Shown here piece after piece: positions 8,153 through 16,787 of a stretch of DNA of 64,000 nt. The stretch is taken from NCBI RefSeq assembly GCF_024807845.1, contig NZ_JANUEQ010000008.1, positions 62,001 through 126,000 on the forward strand. Direction: 5' to 3'. The position numbers and the translations under genes are program-made. This stretch comes from Klebsiella sp. BIGb0407. GTDB lineage: Bacteria; Pseudomonadota; Gammaproteobacteria; Enterobacterales; Enterobacteriaceae. The notes under the pieces are model-generated. The model was not told the origin of the DNA, did not search any database, and worked only from the letters and a program-made list of their open reading frames with translations. Position 1 is the stretch's first letter. Every line of letters begins with the position of its first letter.

Positions 8153-9751
8153 TTAGTTCACTAATGCCTCTAAACCTTTAATGGCGGAGTTTTCCGCGGT
8201 CACCGCACTTTCTGCACCTGCGGCCCAGGGCCAGTTAAACTGCGGTGATGTTGCGGGTTCATGTTTCAGTACGACTGAGGCGGCATTTTCAAGGATATTC
8301 ACCACCGGCTGTGGAATATGTGTCCCCATGACCAGCATCAGCACCAGCAGAATAGCCATCGGCAGAGTAGTCAGTATGCCCAGCTCACCTTTACGAACCG
8401 GTTCCGGGGCCTTGCCGAACAGCACGCAACCCACCATACGTACCAGCCCGCCAAGTACCAGCGTCAGTAGCAGCAACAGCACAATGGTCAGCCAGATATA
8501 GCCTGCGCTGAGACCGGCAATCACCGTCATAAATTCGCTGAGGAAGACGTTAAACGGCGGCATACCGCCCAGACCCAGCGCACCACCTGCCAGCAGCAGC
8601 GCAGAGAAAGGCATGATTTTTAGCATCCCTCTGGCTTTGGTCATATCCCGGGTGCCGTATTTCAGTAGCACATTGCCGGAGCCACAGAACAACAGAGTTT
8701 TACCGAGACTGTGGTTAAGAGTATGCAGCATGGCTGCGAGGATACCCAGCGGACCACCGATACCGAGTGCGACAGCAATCAGTCCCATGTTTTCGACAGA
8801 GGAGTAGGCCAGTAAACGTTTAATATCATTCTGCACCAGGATAAAGAAGGCGGCGACAGCGACAGAAAGCATGCCAAAGACCACCAGTAAGGTGCTGGTG
8901 AAATGGTCACCAATCGCCTGGCTGATAATGATGTTATAGCGAATGATCACCAGCAGCGCACAGTTCAGCAGTGCCGCGGAGAGCAGGGCACTGACCGGGC
9001 TTGGCGCTTCACTGTGGGCATCGGGTAGCCAGGCATGCATCGGGAATAACCCGGTTTTGGTCCCAAAGCCGATGAGCACAAAGACAAACGCCAGTTTCAT
9101 CAGGGTAGGATCAAGCTCAGAGGCATGTGTCAGGACTTCAGTCCAAAAAATCGCATCATCCGGATTAGGGAGGAAGGTGGTGGCATTGGCGTACACCAGG
9201 ATAGTGCCAAATAAGCCAAAAGCGACCCCGACCGAACAAATAATAATGTATTTCCAGGCGGCTTCCAGAGAAGAACGCTGGCGATAAGTCCCCACCAGAA
9301 ATACTGAACTCAGCGTGGTGGCTTCAATAGCGGCCCACATCATAATCAGGTTGTTACTGGTGATAACCAGCAACATCGTGAAAATAAACAGATGGAAGAA
9401 GCCATAGTAGTTACACAACCCATTCACGCTGACAGCGCCATCATCGACTTCATGACGCATATAGCCGAGAGAGTAGAGGCCGGTGATAAAACTCACGATC
9501 CCCAGAATAGCCAGGAACAGAGCAGTGAGGCTGTCGAGATGAAGCCATTTATCGGCAAGCAGTATGTCACCCTGCTGATAAATCAGTGTTACGACCCACA
9601 GGGATTCCGCCAGAATAGCGATAATCCCAATTGAATGCAGTGCTGTCGTCAGTGCGCGCGCGGCCTCACCCGCCAGACGGCAGGTAAAATTAAGAATTGC
9701 GATACACAGTGGTGTCAGCAGCAAAATGAACAGTACGGATGTAGTACTCAT
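8153..9751 (-). CDS. hyfF: Hydrogenase-4 membrane component F (Mrp/NuoN-like)
   Basis: A 532-residue polytopic membrane protein of the complex-I antiporter family. It matches remembered E. coli HyfF (about 526 residues) over its length. Hallmarks are [40 protein letters not shown] with the conserved membrane glutamate, [32 protein letters not shown] with the conserved lysine, [44 protein letters not shown] and [13 protein letters not shown]. It is the last of five intact hyf membrane genes and starts a few bases after hyfE. In a full hydrogenase-4 it would help conduct protons across the inner membrane. The catalytic partners are missing here. Confidence 0.93.
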   Translation of the reverse strand: MSTTSVLFILLLTPLCIAILNFTCRLAGEAARALTTALHSIGIIAILAESLWVVTLIYQQGDILLADKWLHLDSLTALFLAILGIVSFITGLYSLGYMRHEVDDGAVSVNGLCNYYGFFHLFIFTMLLVITSNNLIMMWAAIEATTLSSVFLVGTYRQRSSLEAAWKYIIICSVGVAFGLFGTILVYANATTFLPNPDDAIFWTEVLTHASELDPTLMKLAFVFVLIGFGTKTGLFPMHAWLPDAHSEAPSPVSALLSAALLNCALLVIIRYNIIISQAIGDHFTSTLLVVFGMLSVAVAAFFILVQNDIKRLLAYSSVENMGLIAVALGIGGPLGILAAMLHTLNHSLGKTLLFCGSGNVLLKYGTRDMTKARGMLKIMPFSALLLAGGALGLGGMPPFNVFLSEFMTVIAGLSAGYIWLTIVLLLLLTLVLGGLVRMVGCVLFGKAPEPVRKGELGILTTLPMAILLVLMLVMGTHIPQPVVNILENAASVVLKHEPATSPQFNWPWAAGAESAVTAENSAIKGLEALVN

Positions 9752-9755
9752 TCCG

Positions 9756-10406
9756 TTACCCCTTTAGCGCTGTCAGTTGGTCGACACTCAAGGTATTGAG
9801 AGTGCGCCAGATTTTACGGGCCAGGACTGCCATGATAATGACAGCGAAAATGGCGTCAGTGGCGATACCAATTTCTACCAGTTCCGGGGCTTTGTTCGCC
9901 AGCAAGGCTAAGGTCAGGTGCGAACCGTTTTCCATCAGGCAGTAACCGAATACCTGCTTGAGAATATTACGCTGCGTGACGATGCAGAGTATCCCCAGCA
10001 GGAAGTGCCCGAGTGAAACTGCGAGAGCCGGTTTTAAATCCGCAAGGAGCGGTACCTGCACCGGCTCAACCACAAACCAGCACAACACCACAATAATCGC
10101 GGTAAATAACATTAATACCGGAAAGCCGATAACGCTGCCGTCATGCAATGGGTCGCGCATACTGCGAAACGCATAGCCCATGATCACCGGTACCAGAATT
10201 ACTTTCGTGATAAAGGCGCTAATCGCCCACATATAGAGACTGTGTGCGTTCAGGGTATAGGCCAGAGTGACAAAAATAGAGACCAGTATTAGCGACTGTA
10301 ACGCATAGAACCAGCAGGACAGGGTGGGGCGTTTCGCCCCGATAACCACCAGCGAAGTTAACATCATTAACCCCGCCAGATTATTGATAATCAGTGAACC
10401 AGTCAT
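9756..10406 (-). CDS. hyfE: Hydrogenase-4 membrane component E
   Basis: A 216-residue membrane protein, the same length as I recall for E. coli HyfE. It combines a NuoK-like region and hydrophobic helices: [79 protein letters not shown] and an acidic C-terminal part ending LTALKG. I choose the ATG at 10406, seven bases after GGGAG, rather than the in-frame ATG at 10412. It sits between hyfD and hyfF with very short gaps, so the genes are surely co-transcribed. It belongs to the membrane arm shared by group-4 hydrogenases and complex I. Confidence 0.9.
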   Translation of the reverse strand: MTGSLIINNLAGLMMLTSLVVIGAKRPTLSCWFYALQSLILVSIFVTLAYTLNAHSLYMWAISAFITKVILVPVIMGYAFRSMRDPLHDGSVIGFPVLMLFTAIIVVLCWFVVEPVQVPLLADLKPALAVSLGHFLLGILCIVTQRNILKQVFGYCLMENGSHLTLALLANKAPELVEIGIATDAIFAVIIMAVLARKIWRTLNTLSVDQLTALKG

Positions 10407-10418
10407 ACTCATTCTCCC

Positions 10419-11858
10419 TTATCCAAGCCAGTTAATAGCGATAACACTGGAGCAGAACGACATCACGATCAGGACCAGCAACACCAGACGCATTGAAGTC
10501 GGTAGCGGTGAGGATTGAATTAATTCCTCATTAGGTTCCCCGGGAACCACGCGACCAAACCAATAGATAAGCCAGGCGAAGCTTGCGACTGACTCAATTA
10601 AAACCAGCACCATCAGCGGTGTCATCACCCAGAACTCGCGTGACATTTCAAATCCGGCGGCAAAGACCGGGAATTTGCTGAAAAAGCCGTTCAGAGGTGG
10701 TACTCCGGCAATGGCCAGAGCGGCGACACAAAAACCAATTCCCACCAGCGGCATTTTGCGCAGCACGCCGCGTAAACGTGGCAGCATACGCGTACCGCAG
10801 CAGTAGCTCAGAGCACCTGCGACAAGGAAGAACAGGCTTTTGGCGAAGGCATGGTTGAAGATATAGGCGATACCACCGTCAAAGGCCTCTTTCGAGCCGA
10901 AGATGGCAATCGACAGGGCAAGGAACATATAGCCTAGTTGGGTGATGGTGGACCAGGCCAGCAGACGTTTCATATCTTTCTGCGGCAGATACATCATAAA
11001 GCCATAAACAATCGTCAGGGTTGCCATGACTATGCCTATCCAGCCGATGATATGTGGGACATCGCCTGATTCGTAAATGGCACGGGCGAAGATATAGACC
11101 CCAACTTTAACCATTGATGCCGCATGCAAATACGCGCTGACCGGGGTAGGCGCTTCCATCGCATCGGGCAGCCAGGCCTGCATAGGTAGCTGGGCTGACT
11201 TACCCCAGGCCGCAAACAATATGCCACCGAAGACCAGCAGAGCAGGCGCACCTTCCAGCTGCGACATGGCGCTCAGCGCAAAGGTGCCGGTGGTAATAAA
11301 CAGCGTTGCTGCGGCGATAAACAGACCTAATGAAGCGACATGGGTAATCAGCAGAGCTTTCATTGCTGAACGCTGTGATTTCTCCGTCTGGTAATAGCCA
11401 ATCAGTGCCCAGGAACAGCCGCCGGTAATTTCAAAAAACAGCAGTTGTCCGAGAATGGTTGATGAGAGCACCAGTCCGACCATCGCCCCGATAAACACCA
11501 GCAGGAAGGCGTAGTAGCGGTTACCGCCTTCATCCGCATGCTCGCGGTTACCGTTATTGAGGTAGCCGAGGGAGTAGATGCTGACCAGTAAACCAAGGAA
11601 GACCACGGCGAAGACAATCAGTGTACTGATACGGTCAAAGATAAAGCCAAACAGCGCAATATCGCCGTAGTGCAGCAGGGTAATCGTCAGGTCAGCTTTG
11701 CCGTTGACTAAAAATCCCCAGCCCAGCAGCAGGGTGCCCAGCGTCGCCAGCAAAGCGAACAGAGTACAGACCCACTTCGCTATCAGCTTGGGTGAGCAGG
11801 CGGTGAGTAGTGCGCCAATAAAGGGTAGCAACAAGGTTGCTAGCGCCGTATTGGTCAT
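10419..11858 (-). CDS. hyfD: Hydrogenase-4 membrane component D (Mrp/NuoM-like)
   Basis: Antiporter-like proton-channel subunit with signatures NRYYAFLLVFIGAMVGLVLSST, LLFFEITGGCSWALIGYYQ (membrane glutamate), WGKSAQLPMQAWLPDAMEAPTPVSAYLHAASMVKVGVYIFAR (conserved lysines), DMKRLLAWSTITQLGYM, NHAFAKSLFFLVAGALSY and GVPPLNGFFSKFP. I start at ATG 11858 because MTNTALATLLLPF aligns with the E. coli HyfD N-terminus and gives 479 residues, the remembered E. coli length; an in-frame ATG at 11876 is possible. Every position I would expect for proton conduction appears present, with no frameshift, in contrast to hyfA. Confidence 0.92.
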   Translation of the reverse strand: MTNTALATLLLPFIGALLTACSPKLIAKWVCTLFALLATLGTLLLGWGFLVNGKADLTITLLHYGDIALFGFIFDRISTLIVFAVVFLGLLVSIYSLGYLNNGNREHADEGGNRYYAFLLVFIGAMVGLVLSSTILGQLLFFEITGGCSWALIGYYQTEKSQRSAMKALLITHVASLGLFIAAATLFITTGTFALSAMSQLEGAPALLVFGGILFAAWGKSAQLPMQAWLPDAMEAPTPVSAYLHAASMVKVGVYIFARAIYESGDVPHIIGWIGIVMATLTIVYGFMMYLPQKDMKRLLAWSTITQLGYMFLALSIAIFGSKEAFDGGIAYIFNHAFAKSLFFLVAGALSYCCGTRMLPRLRGVLRKMPLVGIGFCVAALAIAGVPPLNGFFSKFPVFAAGFEMSREFWVMTPLMVLVLIESVASFAWLIYWFGRVVPGEPNEELIQSSPLPTSMRLVLLVLIVMSFCSSVIAINWLG

Positions 11859-11893
11859 AAAGGATGAACTTTCCATAACGGTTTCCAGGCTCC

Positions 11894-12844
11894 TTACAGA
11901 CCAGTCAAATAAAATACAAAGGACAATGACGCTACGCCAAACCCAATCCAGGTCACCCGGTGAGTGAGCAGGAAGCGACCACGTGCCAGAGTATTTTCAA
12001 AAAGAGAGGCGAGGATAAAAATAACCAGCAGCTTTATCAGCATCAGGAACAGTGCCAGCCCTAGCGCCCCGAGGGTCATTTCCGCCGCTTTACCAAACGG
12101 AATGAAGATAGCCAGAAAGAGTTCTGCCACCACCACCTGCTTAAGGCCGATACCCCATTTCACCAGCGCCAGACCGGAACCGGAATATTCGGTCAGCGGG
12201 CCTTCTTGCAGCTCTTGCTCGGCTTCAGCGACATCGAACGGAATTTTGCCCATTTCAATAAAGCAGGCAAAAGCGCAGGCGAGTAACGCCAGTAATGTCG
12301 CGGTCGGTGAACTCCAGCCAGCGGTCAGCGTGGCGCTGATGGTGCCAATATTGGTCGACCCGGCGATAAGGGCCACCACCAGCAGACCCAGGATTAACGT
12401 GGGTTCAACCAGCACGCCGAGTGTCAGCTCACGACTGGCACCGATACCGGCGAAAGGACTCCCTGTATCCAGGCCTGAAAGGGCAAAGAAGAAGCGAAAC
12501 AGCGCAAACAGATACAGCAGGGTGATGATATCGCCCGCACCACCAAAGGGTGAGGTGAGAGTGAAAACCGGCAGTGTCATTGAGACTAGTAGCATACTGC
12601 TCAGTAACACCCAGGGCATGATGCGAAAAATCATCCCTGACTGGGCAGGTGCCACTTCCTGGCGTTTGAGTAATTTAAATATATCCCGGTAGTCCTGCCA
12701 GATACCCGGCCCGCGACGGGAATGCATCACGGCGCGGATTTGACGTGAAATACCGGTAAACAGCGGTGTCAGAAATAGCAGGACAGCGGCCTGAAAGAGC
12801 GCAAAGATGCCCATCATTAGCGACGGTGATTCTTGTAATGTCAT
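11894..12844 (-). CDS. hyfC: Hydrogenase-4 membrane component C (NuoH-like)
   Basis: A 316-residue homologue of complex-I subunit NuoH, which in complex I lies at the junction of peripheral and membrane arms. Diagnostic segments are FTGISRQIRAVMHSRRGPGIWQDYRDIFKLLKRQ, RFFFALSGLDTGSPFAGIGASRELTLGVLVEPTLIL and the NuoH-type motif EMGKIPFDVAEAEQELQEGPLTEYSG. The start at 12844 follows GGGGAG and gives no overlap with hyfB; the longer in-frame start at 12868 would overlap it. The conserved quinone/junction-type acidic motif is intact even though its peripheral partners (HyfA, HyfG, HyfI) are deleted or absent here. Confidence 0.92.
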   Translation of the reverse strand: MTLQESPSLMMGIFALFQAAVLLFLTPLFTGISRQIRAVMHSRRGPGIWQDYRDIFKLLKRQEVAPAQSGMIFRIMPWVLLSSMLLVSMTLPVFTLTSPFGGAGDIITLLYLFALFRFFFALSGLDTGSPFAGIGASRELTLGVLVEPTLILGLLVVALIAGSTNIGTISATLTAGWSSPTATLLALLACAFACFIEMGKIPFDVAEAEQELQEGPLTEYSGSGLALVKWGIGLKQVVVAELFLAIFIPFGKAAEMTLGALGLALFLMLIKLLVIFILASLFENTLARGRFLLTHRVTWIGFGVASLSFVFYLTGL

Positions 12845-12854
12845 GGTCTCCCCC

Positions 12855-14870
12855 TCACATCGCAACAACTAACAACAGCACAACCAGTGCTGCGACGATA
12901 TACAGGCAATAGAGTCGGAAATCCCCGCTCTGTAAGCGTTGTATCTGAATGCCTGCGCGTCGTACCAGACGAACCAGAGGATAGATAATTTTCTCATCCC
13001 AGAATGGCTCGGTAATCGCCGCGCCGACGGTTGTTGCTTGTAGTGCGCGCTTTAGCAAAGGAGTCGGGTCCAGCTGTTTACGCAGGCGATAGAGTGCGCT
13101 GAACATCGCACGCAGCGGCTGAGTCACGCCGCTGGTTGAAGTGGCCATCTGTGGAACCCAATCGTAACCACAGGCCCAGGGCTGACCCCGGCGACGAAAC
13201 GCGGGTTGATTGCCTTTAATGGCGAGCCAGACCAGCAGAGGAAGCACCGGCAGAGCGATAAGCAGAATGAAGGTTAATACCGGGGACAGCATGGCCTGCG
13301 AGGCCTCTGCCGGCATCAGCATTACGCCTTGGGCAACCCTGACATGTTCGGTATTCGCCAGTGACATGGCGACCTCGGAAATCACCGGCGCGATAACGCT
13401 GGCTCCCAGACCCAGAAGCACACAGAACAGGGCTAATAGCAGCATTGCGGAGGTCATCTGCCAGGGCACTTCACGCGCCTGGGCGGCTTTTTCGCTACGC
13501 GGCCCGCCACAGAAACTGACGCCATACACTTTGACAAAACACATGGCTGCCAGCGCACCGGTGATAGCCAGCATAACGATGGCTACAGGGGCACTGATGC
13601 GCATCAGCAAGGTACCCTCATGGCTCATGCTGAACAGTGACTGATAGGTATACCATTCACTGATAAAACCGTTTAACGGTGGCAGGGCGGAGATAGCCAT
13701 ACAGCCGATTAAAAAGGCAACGGCTGTCAGTGGCATTAATTTACCCAGGCCACCCATCTTATCCATGTCGCGGGTATGGAGACGATAAATCACCGCACCG
13801 GCACCCAGGAATAGCAGACCTTTAAATACTGCGTGGTTAAGCAAGTGGTAGAGCGCACCCAGCAGACCAATAACGGCCAGTACCGGATGGTGAGTGGCGA
13901 TACCCGCCATGCCGACCCCGACGCCCATCAGAATAATTCCGACGTTTTCAACCGTATGCCAGGCCAGAAGGCGTTTGATATCGTGTTCTGCCAGGGCATA
14001 CAGCACACCAAGAACCGAGGAGACCGCGCCGAAACCCAGCACGACAATTCCCCACCAGAGTTGCGGGGCACCCAGCAGGTCGATACCCACTTTGATAATC
14101 CCGAAAATACCGATTTTGACCATCACACCGGACATCAAGGCTGAAGCGTGTGAAGGAGCCGCGGGGTGAGCGCGAGGTAGCCAGCTGTGGAGAGGCAGCA
14201 TGCCCGCTTTGGCACCAAAACCAAAGAAGGCCAGCAAGAACACCACGGAGGCACTGACTGGCGAGAGCTGCAAATGACGGAATGATTCGAATTCGAGACT
14301 GCCACTTTCCCGCCACATCAGGAAGAAGGCAATCATAATCAGGACTGAACCGGCATGGGCAATAAAGAAGTAGAGTAGCCCGGCGCTGACGGATTCATCG
14401 TCCTGGGATGAAATCACCAGGAACCAGGAGGCCAGAGACATGGCTTCAAACAGAATGATGAAGTAGAAGGAATTATCCATCACCACCAGGCCCACCATCG
14501 AAGCAATAAACAGGTTCATAAAGAACCCCATGCTTCCGGCGCCTTTACCCTCATACTCCCGTACGTAGGCGATGGAGTAGAGTGAACAGACGATCACCAG
14601 CAGAGAGATCACCATCACCATAAAGGCGGAGAGCATATCGAGACGAACGCTGAATGTGGCGAAAGGAAATAGCCCCGGCGTGGCGTATAGTGAAATCTGC
14701 CCGCTGAGTAAGACCGGAATAGCACTGCATAAACCGAGAATACCACCGATAATTGCCGTGATGGCGGTGATATTGATCGATGCTCTTTCCTGTCGCGCCA
14801 TGATTAAGGCAAGCACGGCACCGATAAGATAAAGCATGACTGACCAGTGAAGTAGTTGAAGTGAATCCAT
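12855..14870 (-). CDS. hyfB: Hydrogenase-4 membrane component B (Mrp/NuoL-like)
   Basis: A 671-residue polytopic antiporter-like subunit; E. coli HyfB is about 672. Recognisable parts are YIAYVREYEGKGAGSMGFFMNLFIASMVGLVV, FIILFEAMSLASWFLV (membrane glutamate), GFGAKAGMLPLHSWLPRAHPAAPSHASALMSGVMVKIGIFGIIK, DIKRLLAWHTVENVGIILMG, LLNHAVFKGLLFLGAGAVIYRLHTRDMDKMGGLGKLMP and PPLNGFISEWYTYQSLF. A long C-terminal extension has a soluble WACGYDWVPQMATSTSGVTQPLR part and a last helix. AAGGAG, placed inside the end of hyfA', serves its ATG two bases after the hyfA' stop, so translation is probably coupled to the decayed hyfA' frame. Confidence 0.93.
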   Translation of the reverse strand: MDSLQLLHWSVMLYLIGAVLALIMARQERASINITAITAIIGGILGLCSAIPVLLSGQISLYATPGLFPFATFSVRLDMLSAFMVMVISLLVIVCSLYSIAYVREYEGKGAGSMGFFMNLFIASMVGLVVMDNSFYFIILFEAMSLASWFLVISSQDDESVSAGLLYFFIAHAGSVLIMIAFFLMWRESGSLEFESFRHLQLSPVSASVVFLLAFFGFGAKAGMLPLHSWLPRAHPAAPSHASALMSGVMVKIGIFGIIKVGIDLLGAPQLWWGIVVLGFGAVSSVLGVLYALAEHDIKRLLAWHTVENVGIILMGVGVGMAGIATHHPVLAVIGLLGALYHLLNHAVFKGLLFLGAGAVIYRLHTRDMDKMGGLGKLMPLTAVAFLIGCMAISALPPLNGFISEWYTYQSLFSMSHEGTLLMRISAPVAIVMLAITGALAAMCFVKVYGVSFCGGPRSEKAAQAREVPWQMTSAMLLLALFCVLLGLGASVIAPVISEVAMSLANTEHVRVAQGVMLMPAEASQAMLSPVLTFILLIALPVLPLLVWLAIKGNQPAFRRRGQPWACGYDWVPQMATSTSGVTQPLRAMFSALYRLRKQLDPTPLLKRALQATTVGAAITEPFWDEKIIYPLVRLVRRAGIQIQRLQSGDFRLYCLYIVAALVVLLLVVAM

Positions 14871-14872
14871 CG

Positions 14873-15190
14873 TTATTTTTCTCCTTCCTGGCTTTCGGCA
14901 AATTTCGTCACATTTGAAGGCATCGACAGTGTTCTGCGTCGTTTTTCCTTACTGCTTTCACGGAGAGTTGCGCTATTGACCAGATGGATGGCTTTAGTCG
15001 TACAGACTGGGATACAGCGAACCCCCTCACTGTTTCTGTACGTCATCGGTGCGGCCTTATCTCGGACCTTCACCCGGGTTTTTCGGGGGAGTGCCTGTAA
15101 TCCCTGTCTTTTATCGGTTGCAGTACCCTCCGCTATACCGGCATGACAGCTAATACCGGATTTGCGGCCCGCAATAACCAAGCGGTTCAT
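14873..15190 (-). pseudogene. hyfA: Degenerate hyfA: ferredoxin-like subunit with internal deletion and lost cluster cysteines
   Basis: A complete 105-residue open frame (MNRLVIAG..., AGGA six bases before the ATG) that aligns without gaps for its first 36 residues with the N-terminus of HyfA/HycB-type polyferredoxins (about 205 residues). Where those have CxxCxxCxxxC, this one has Gly-12, Cys-15, Gly-18, Gly-22. The next cluster region has Tyr and Ser for two cysteines. The frame then jumps to the C-terminal end (RCIPVCTTKAIHLV...SSKEKRRRT), which matches the end of HycB, so about 90-100 residues carrying further clusters are deleted. It therefore should not hold the four [4Fe-4S] clusters of HyfA. 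The frame is nevertheless open and precedes intact hyfB. Comparison sequences are from memory. Confidence 0.8.
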
Positions 15191-15620
15191 GTTCAGTCCT
15201 CAGATTCAGACGACAAAAATAATAATCACACTGAGCTAAAGCATTATTCATGCCATGATTATTTTTTTTGTTTTAATTCAATTGGTTGTTTTATTTTTTA
15301 GACAAGGGGGCATGATTTTTAGCGGGTTACAGAGGCGTATTCGACACTTTTGATGCTCAGAGACTCGCGCGTAGTCGTTTTATTGCCCGAAAGGCCGGGG
15401 ATTCTGCCTGGAACAGGTCTTCTCTCAGCCCGGATTGATAGCCTGACGGAGAGGTTTTAGCTGTAACAACCCCCATGATTACTGGAAAGTCAGCAATCTT
15501 GTGACGATGACTGTGATGTTCAATACAAGAGTGACGTGTCGACAAAAATGGCGAGACATTTGACAGGAAAATGGGGGGGGCGTCAGGACGATGATGACTG
15601 GCAGGCTTGATTATTCGACA
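15191..15620. other. Promoter region of the hyf set and flanking non-coding DNA
   Basis: About 430 bases. The part nearest hyfA' holds the sigma-54-like element at 15240-15255 and T-rich tracts. A 62-codon minus-strand frame at 15357-15545 lacks a good ribosome-binding site and resembles nothing I know, so I do not call it. A run of eight G lies near 15575-15582. Confidence 0.5.
15240..15255 (-). promoter_or_regulatory. Candidate sigma-54 promoter for the hyf operon
   Basis: On the minus strand TGGCATG-AATA-ATGCT keeps the invariant GG and GC at 10-base spacing and matches TGGCACG-N4-TTGCW closely. The first gene starts about 50 bases downstream. E. coli hyf is driven by sigma-54 with HyfR/FhlA, so a -24/-12 promoter is what one expects. 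No HyfR gene is present in the window. Confidence 0.6.
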
Positions 15621-16007
15621 TCATCGTTTTTTAACGACTTTCTTTGGACTGTTCTTGTTTGCTCTGACGGGTTTTGGCAGGAAAAAATAGATGACCAGAA
15701 GCGGAAATGTCAGCAACAGACAACACATATAAATAATTAAGAAGAAATTCCTGGAGGAACCTCCATCGCTAAAATGTCTTGCCCATCCTTTCTCTGACAT
15801 TACTTTCAGTGATAATTTCTCCACGGTATAATATAAATATGGATAGGTCAGTCCACCGATGGTCATATATGCGGCGACATAAGGAATATAAGGAACATAG
15901 GTGGGGTAAACTGTTCCATTATATAAACTGGTTAAAATGCTGTACACTAAAAATCCACAACCTAATAAACCCCACCAGCAATGTCTTAAATAGTATCTCA
16001 AAGTCAT
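15621..16007 (-). CDS. Membrane protein of unknown function, 128 residues
   Basis: Not recognised. The product has an N-terminal hydrophobic segment (about residues 10-27), a tyrosine/proline-rich second segment (TYVPYIPYVAAYMTIGGLTYPYLYY), a short soluble loop and a third hydrophobic segment (FFLIIYMCCLLLTFPLLVIYFFLP), with a strongly basic tail (KNSPKKVVKKR). This topology suits an inner-membrane protein with a cytoplasmic tail. The ribosome-binding site is weak. It lies immediately downstream of the two-gene module at 16060-16535 on the same strand, so an accessory or immunity-type role is possible, but only by position. Confidence 0.55.
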   Translation of the reverse strand: MTLRYYLRHCWWGLLGCGFLVYSILTSLYNGTVYPTYVPYIPYVAAYMTIGGLTYPYLYYTVEKLSLKVMSEKGWARHFSDGGSSRNFFLIIYMCCLLLTFPLLVIYFFLPKPVRANKNSPKKVVKKR

Positions 16008-16059
16008 TTTTCAGCCAGTCCATTATCGATTTAACAATCGGCGAATTAAAATCTCAAGA

Positions 16060-16275
16060 CTATTTTTGCCACTGGCCTAGCCATAACCAATAGCGCTCTA
16101 GCGGCGCGAGTCGGCGAAAAATTTCATCTTCTCCCACTGTGTTAATGATATTTGTAGGGATAGACAACCCGAAAACCCCAGAGGAAACTGGGAAGATTTC
16201 ACTGTCTGAGTGCAGACTTCCCAGAGCATTTTCAATTTTGGGCCGTTCAGCTTTAACAATAACCTGGATACCCAT
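16060..16275 (-). CDS. Second gene of duplicated two-gene module (copy 1), 71 residues
   Basis: Unknown family. A soluble protein starting MGIQVIVKAERPKIENALGSL and containing the sequence GVFGLSIPTNIINTVGEDEIFRRL. Its ATG overlaps the stop of the upstream 86-codon gene by one base (TAATG), so translation is coupled. A near-identical 62-residue version is encoded at 18436-18624, 2.35 kb away, together with a broken copy of the partner gene. A stable small partner translated from an overlapping start resembles toxin-immunity or antitoxin arrangements. That is inference from layout, not from a recognised domain. Confidence 0.6.
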   Translation of the reverse strand: MGIQVIVKAERPKIENALGSLHSDSEIFPVSSGVFGLSIPTNIINTVGEDEIFRRLAPLERYWLWLGQWQK

Positions 16276-16535
16276 TAGCGTATAAACTCCACCGTTGCGT
16301 GCTCTCTGAAGGCATGTTTAATCTCGTCGAGAACCGAATCCGGGAAGGATTGAAACCGGACATCATAGAGGATACGACAATTTCTAATATGCGGTGGGAG
16401 CTGAGAAAGCCCGTACGTTATTCTGGCCATATTATAATCAATACTGAGTCGTACAGACTCTGCGGATTCAAGGTTATGGCTGGCGACCAGGGCAAACTCA
16501 CCTGTTTTTTCATTGACAAATTCAGGGGTAAACAT
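16275..16535 (-). CDS. First gene of duplicated two-gene module (copy 1), 86 residues
   Basis: Unknown family. The product begins MFTPEFVNEKTGEFALVASHNL and ends CRILYDVRFQSFPDSVLDEIKHAFREHATVEFIR. It has no signal or membrane segment. AAGG lies before the ATG. The C-terminal layout (a basic YDVR segment followed by a helix and a terminal basic strand) recalls the ends of toxin domains of contact-dependent inhibition proteins, and displaced orphan toxin/immunity modules are common near such loci, but I cannot name a family. The neighbour at 16060 overlaps its stop. The second copy (18625-18862) keeps the sequence from TGEF onward but has lost the start. Confidence 0.6.
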   Translation of the reverse strand: MFTPEFVNEKTGEFALVASHNLESAESVRLSIDYNMARITYGLSQLPPHIRNCRILYDVRFQSFPDSVLDEIKHAFREHATVEFIR

Positions 16536-16708
16536 ATTTTACCTTGTATTTATTTAATGAAGAACTGTCACAATTAATCATTTCTGAGGTAATAAAGAAA
16601 AATACTGTATCTAAAATTTTAATCAGAGACTAGATAAACTTAGCGAGTAACAGGATTAAGGGCGAAGTCTTAACCCTTATAAACACTGTGTATTACATTG
16701 ACCATAAA

Positions 16709-16738
16709 ATCGGGTAATGACTACTGTCATCGCCCGAT
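16709..16738 (-). terminator. Hairpin downstream of the DsbA-like gene
   Basis: ATCGGG..ATGAC-tact-GTCAT..CCCGAT forms a two-part stem. On the minus strand it is followed by TTTTAT, about 50 bases after the stop of the gene at 16788. It is a plausible intrinsic terminator. Confidence 0.5.
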
Positions 16739-16787
16739 AAATGAGTAAAGGTATTTTGATCTGTTCCTGGGGTTAAGTCCCAATAGA

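Noticed and set aside
15357..15545. 62-codon minus-strand frame upstream of the hyf promoter region
   Set aside because: No convincing ribosome-binding site and no recognisable domain; composition looks like non-coding DNA.
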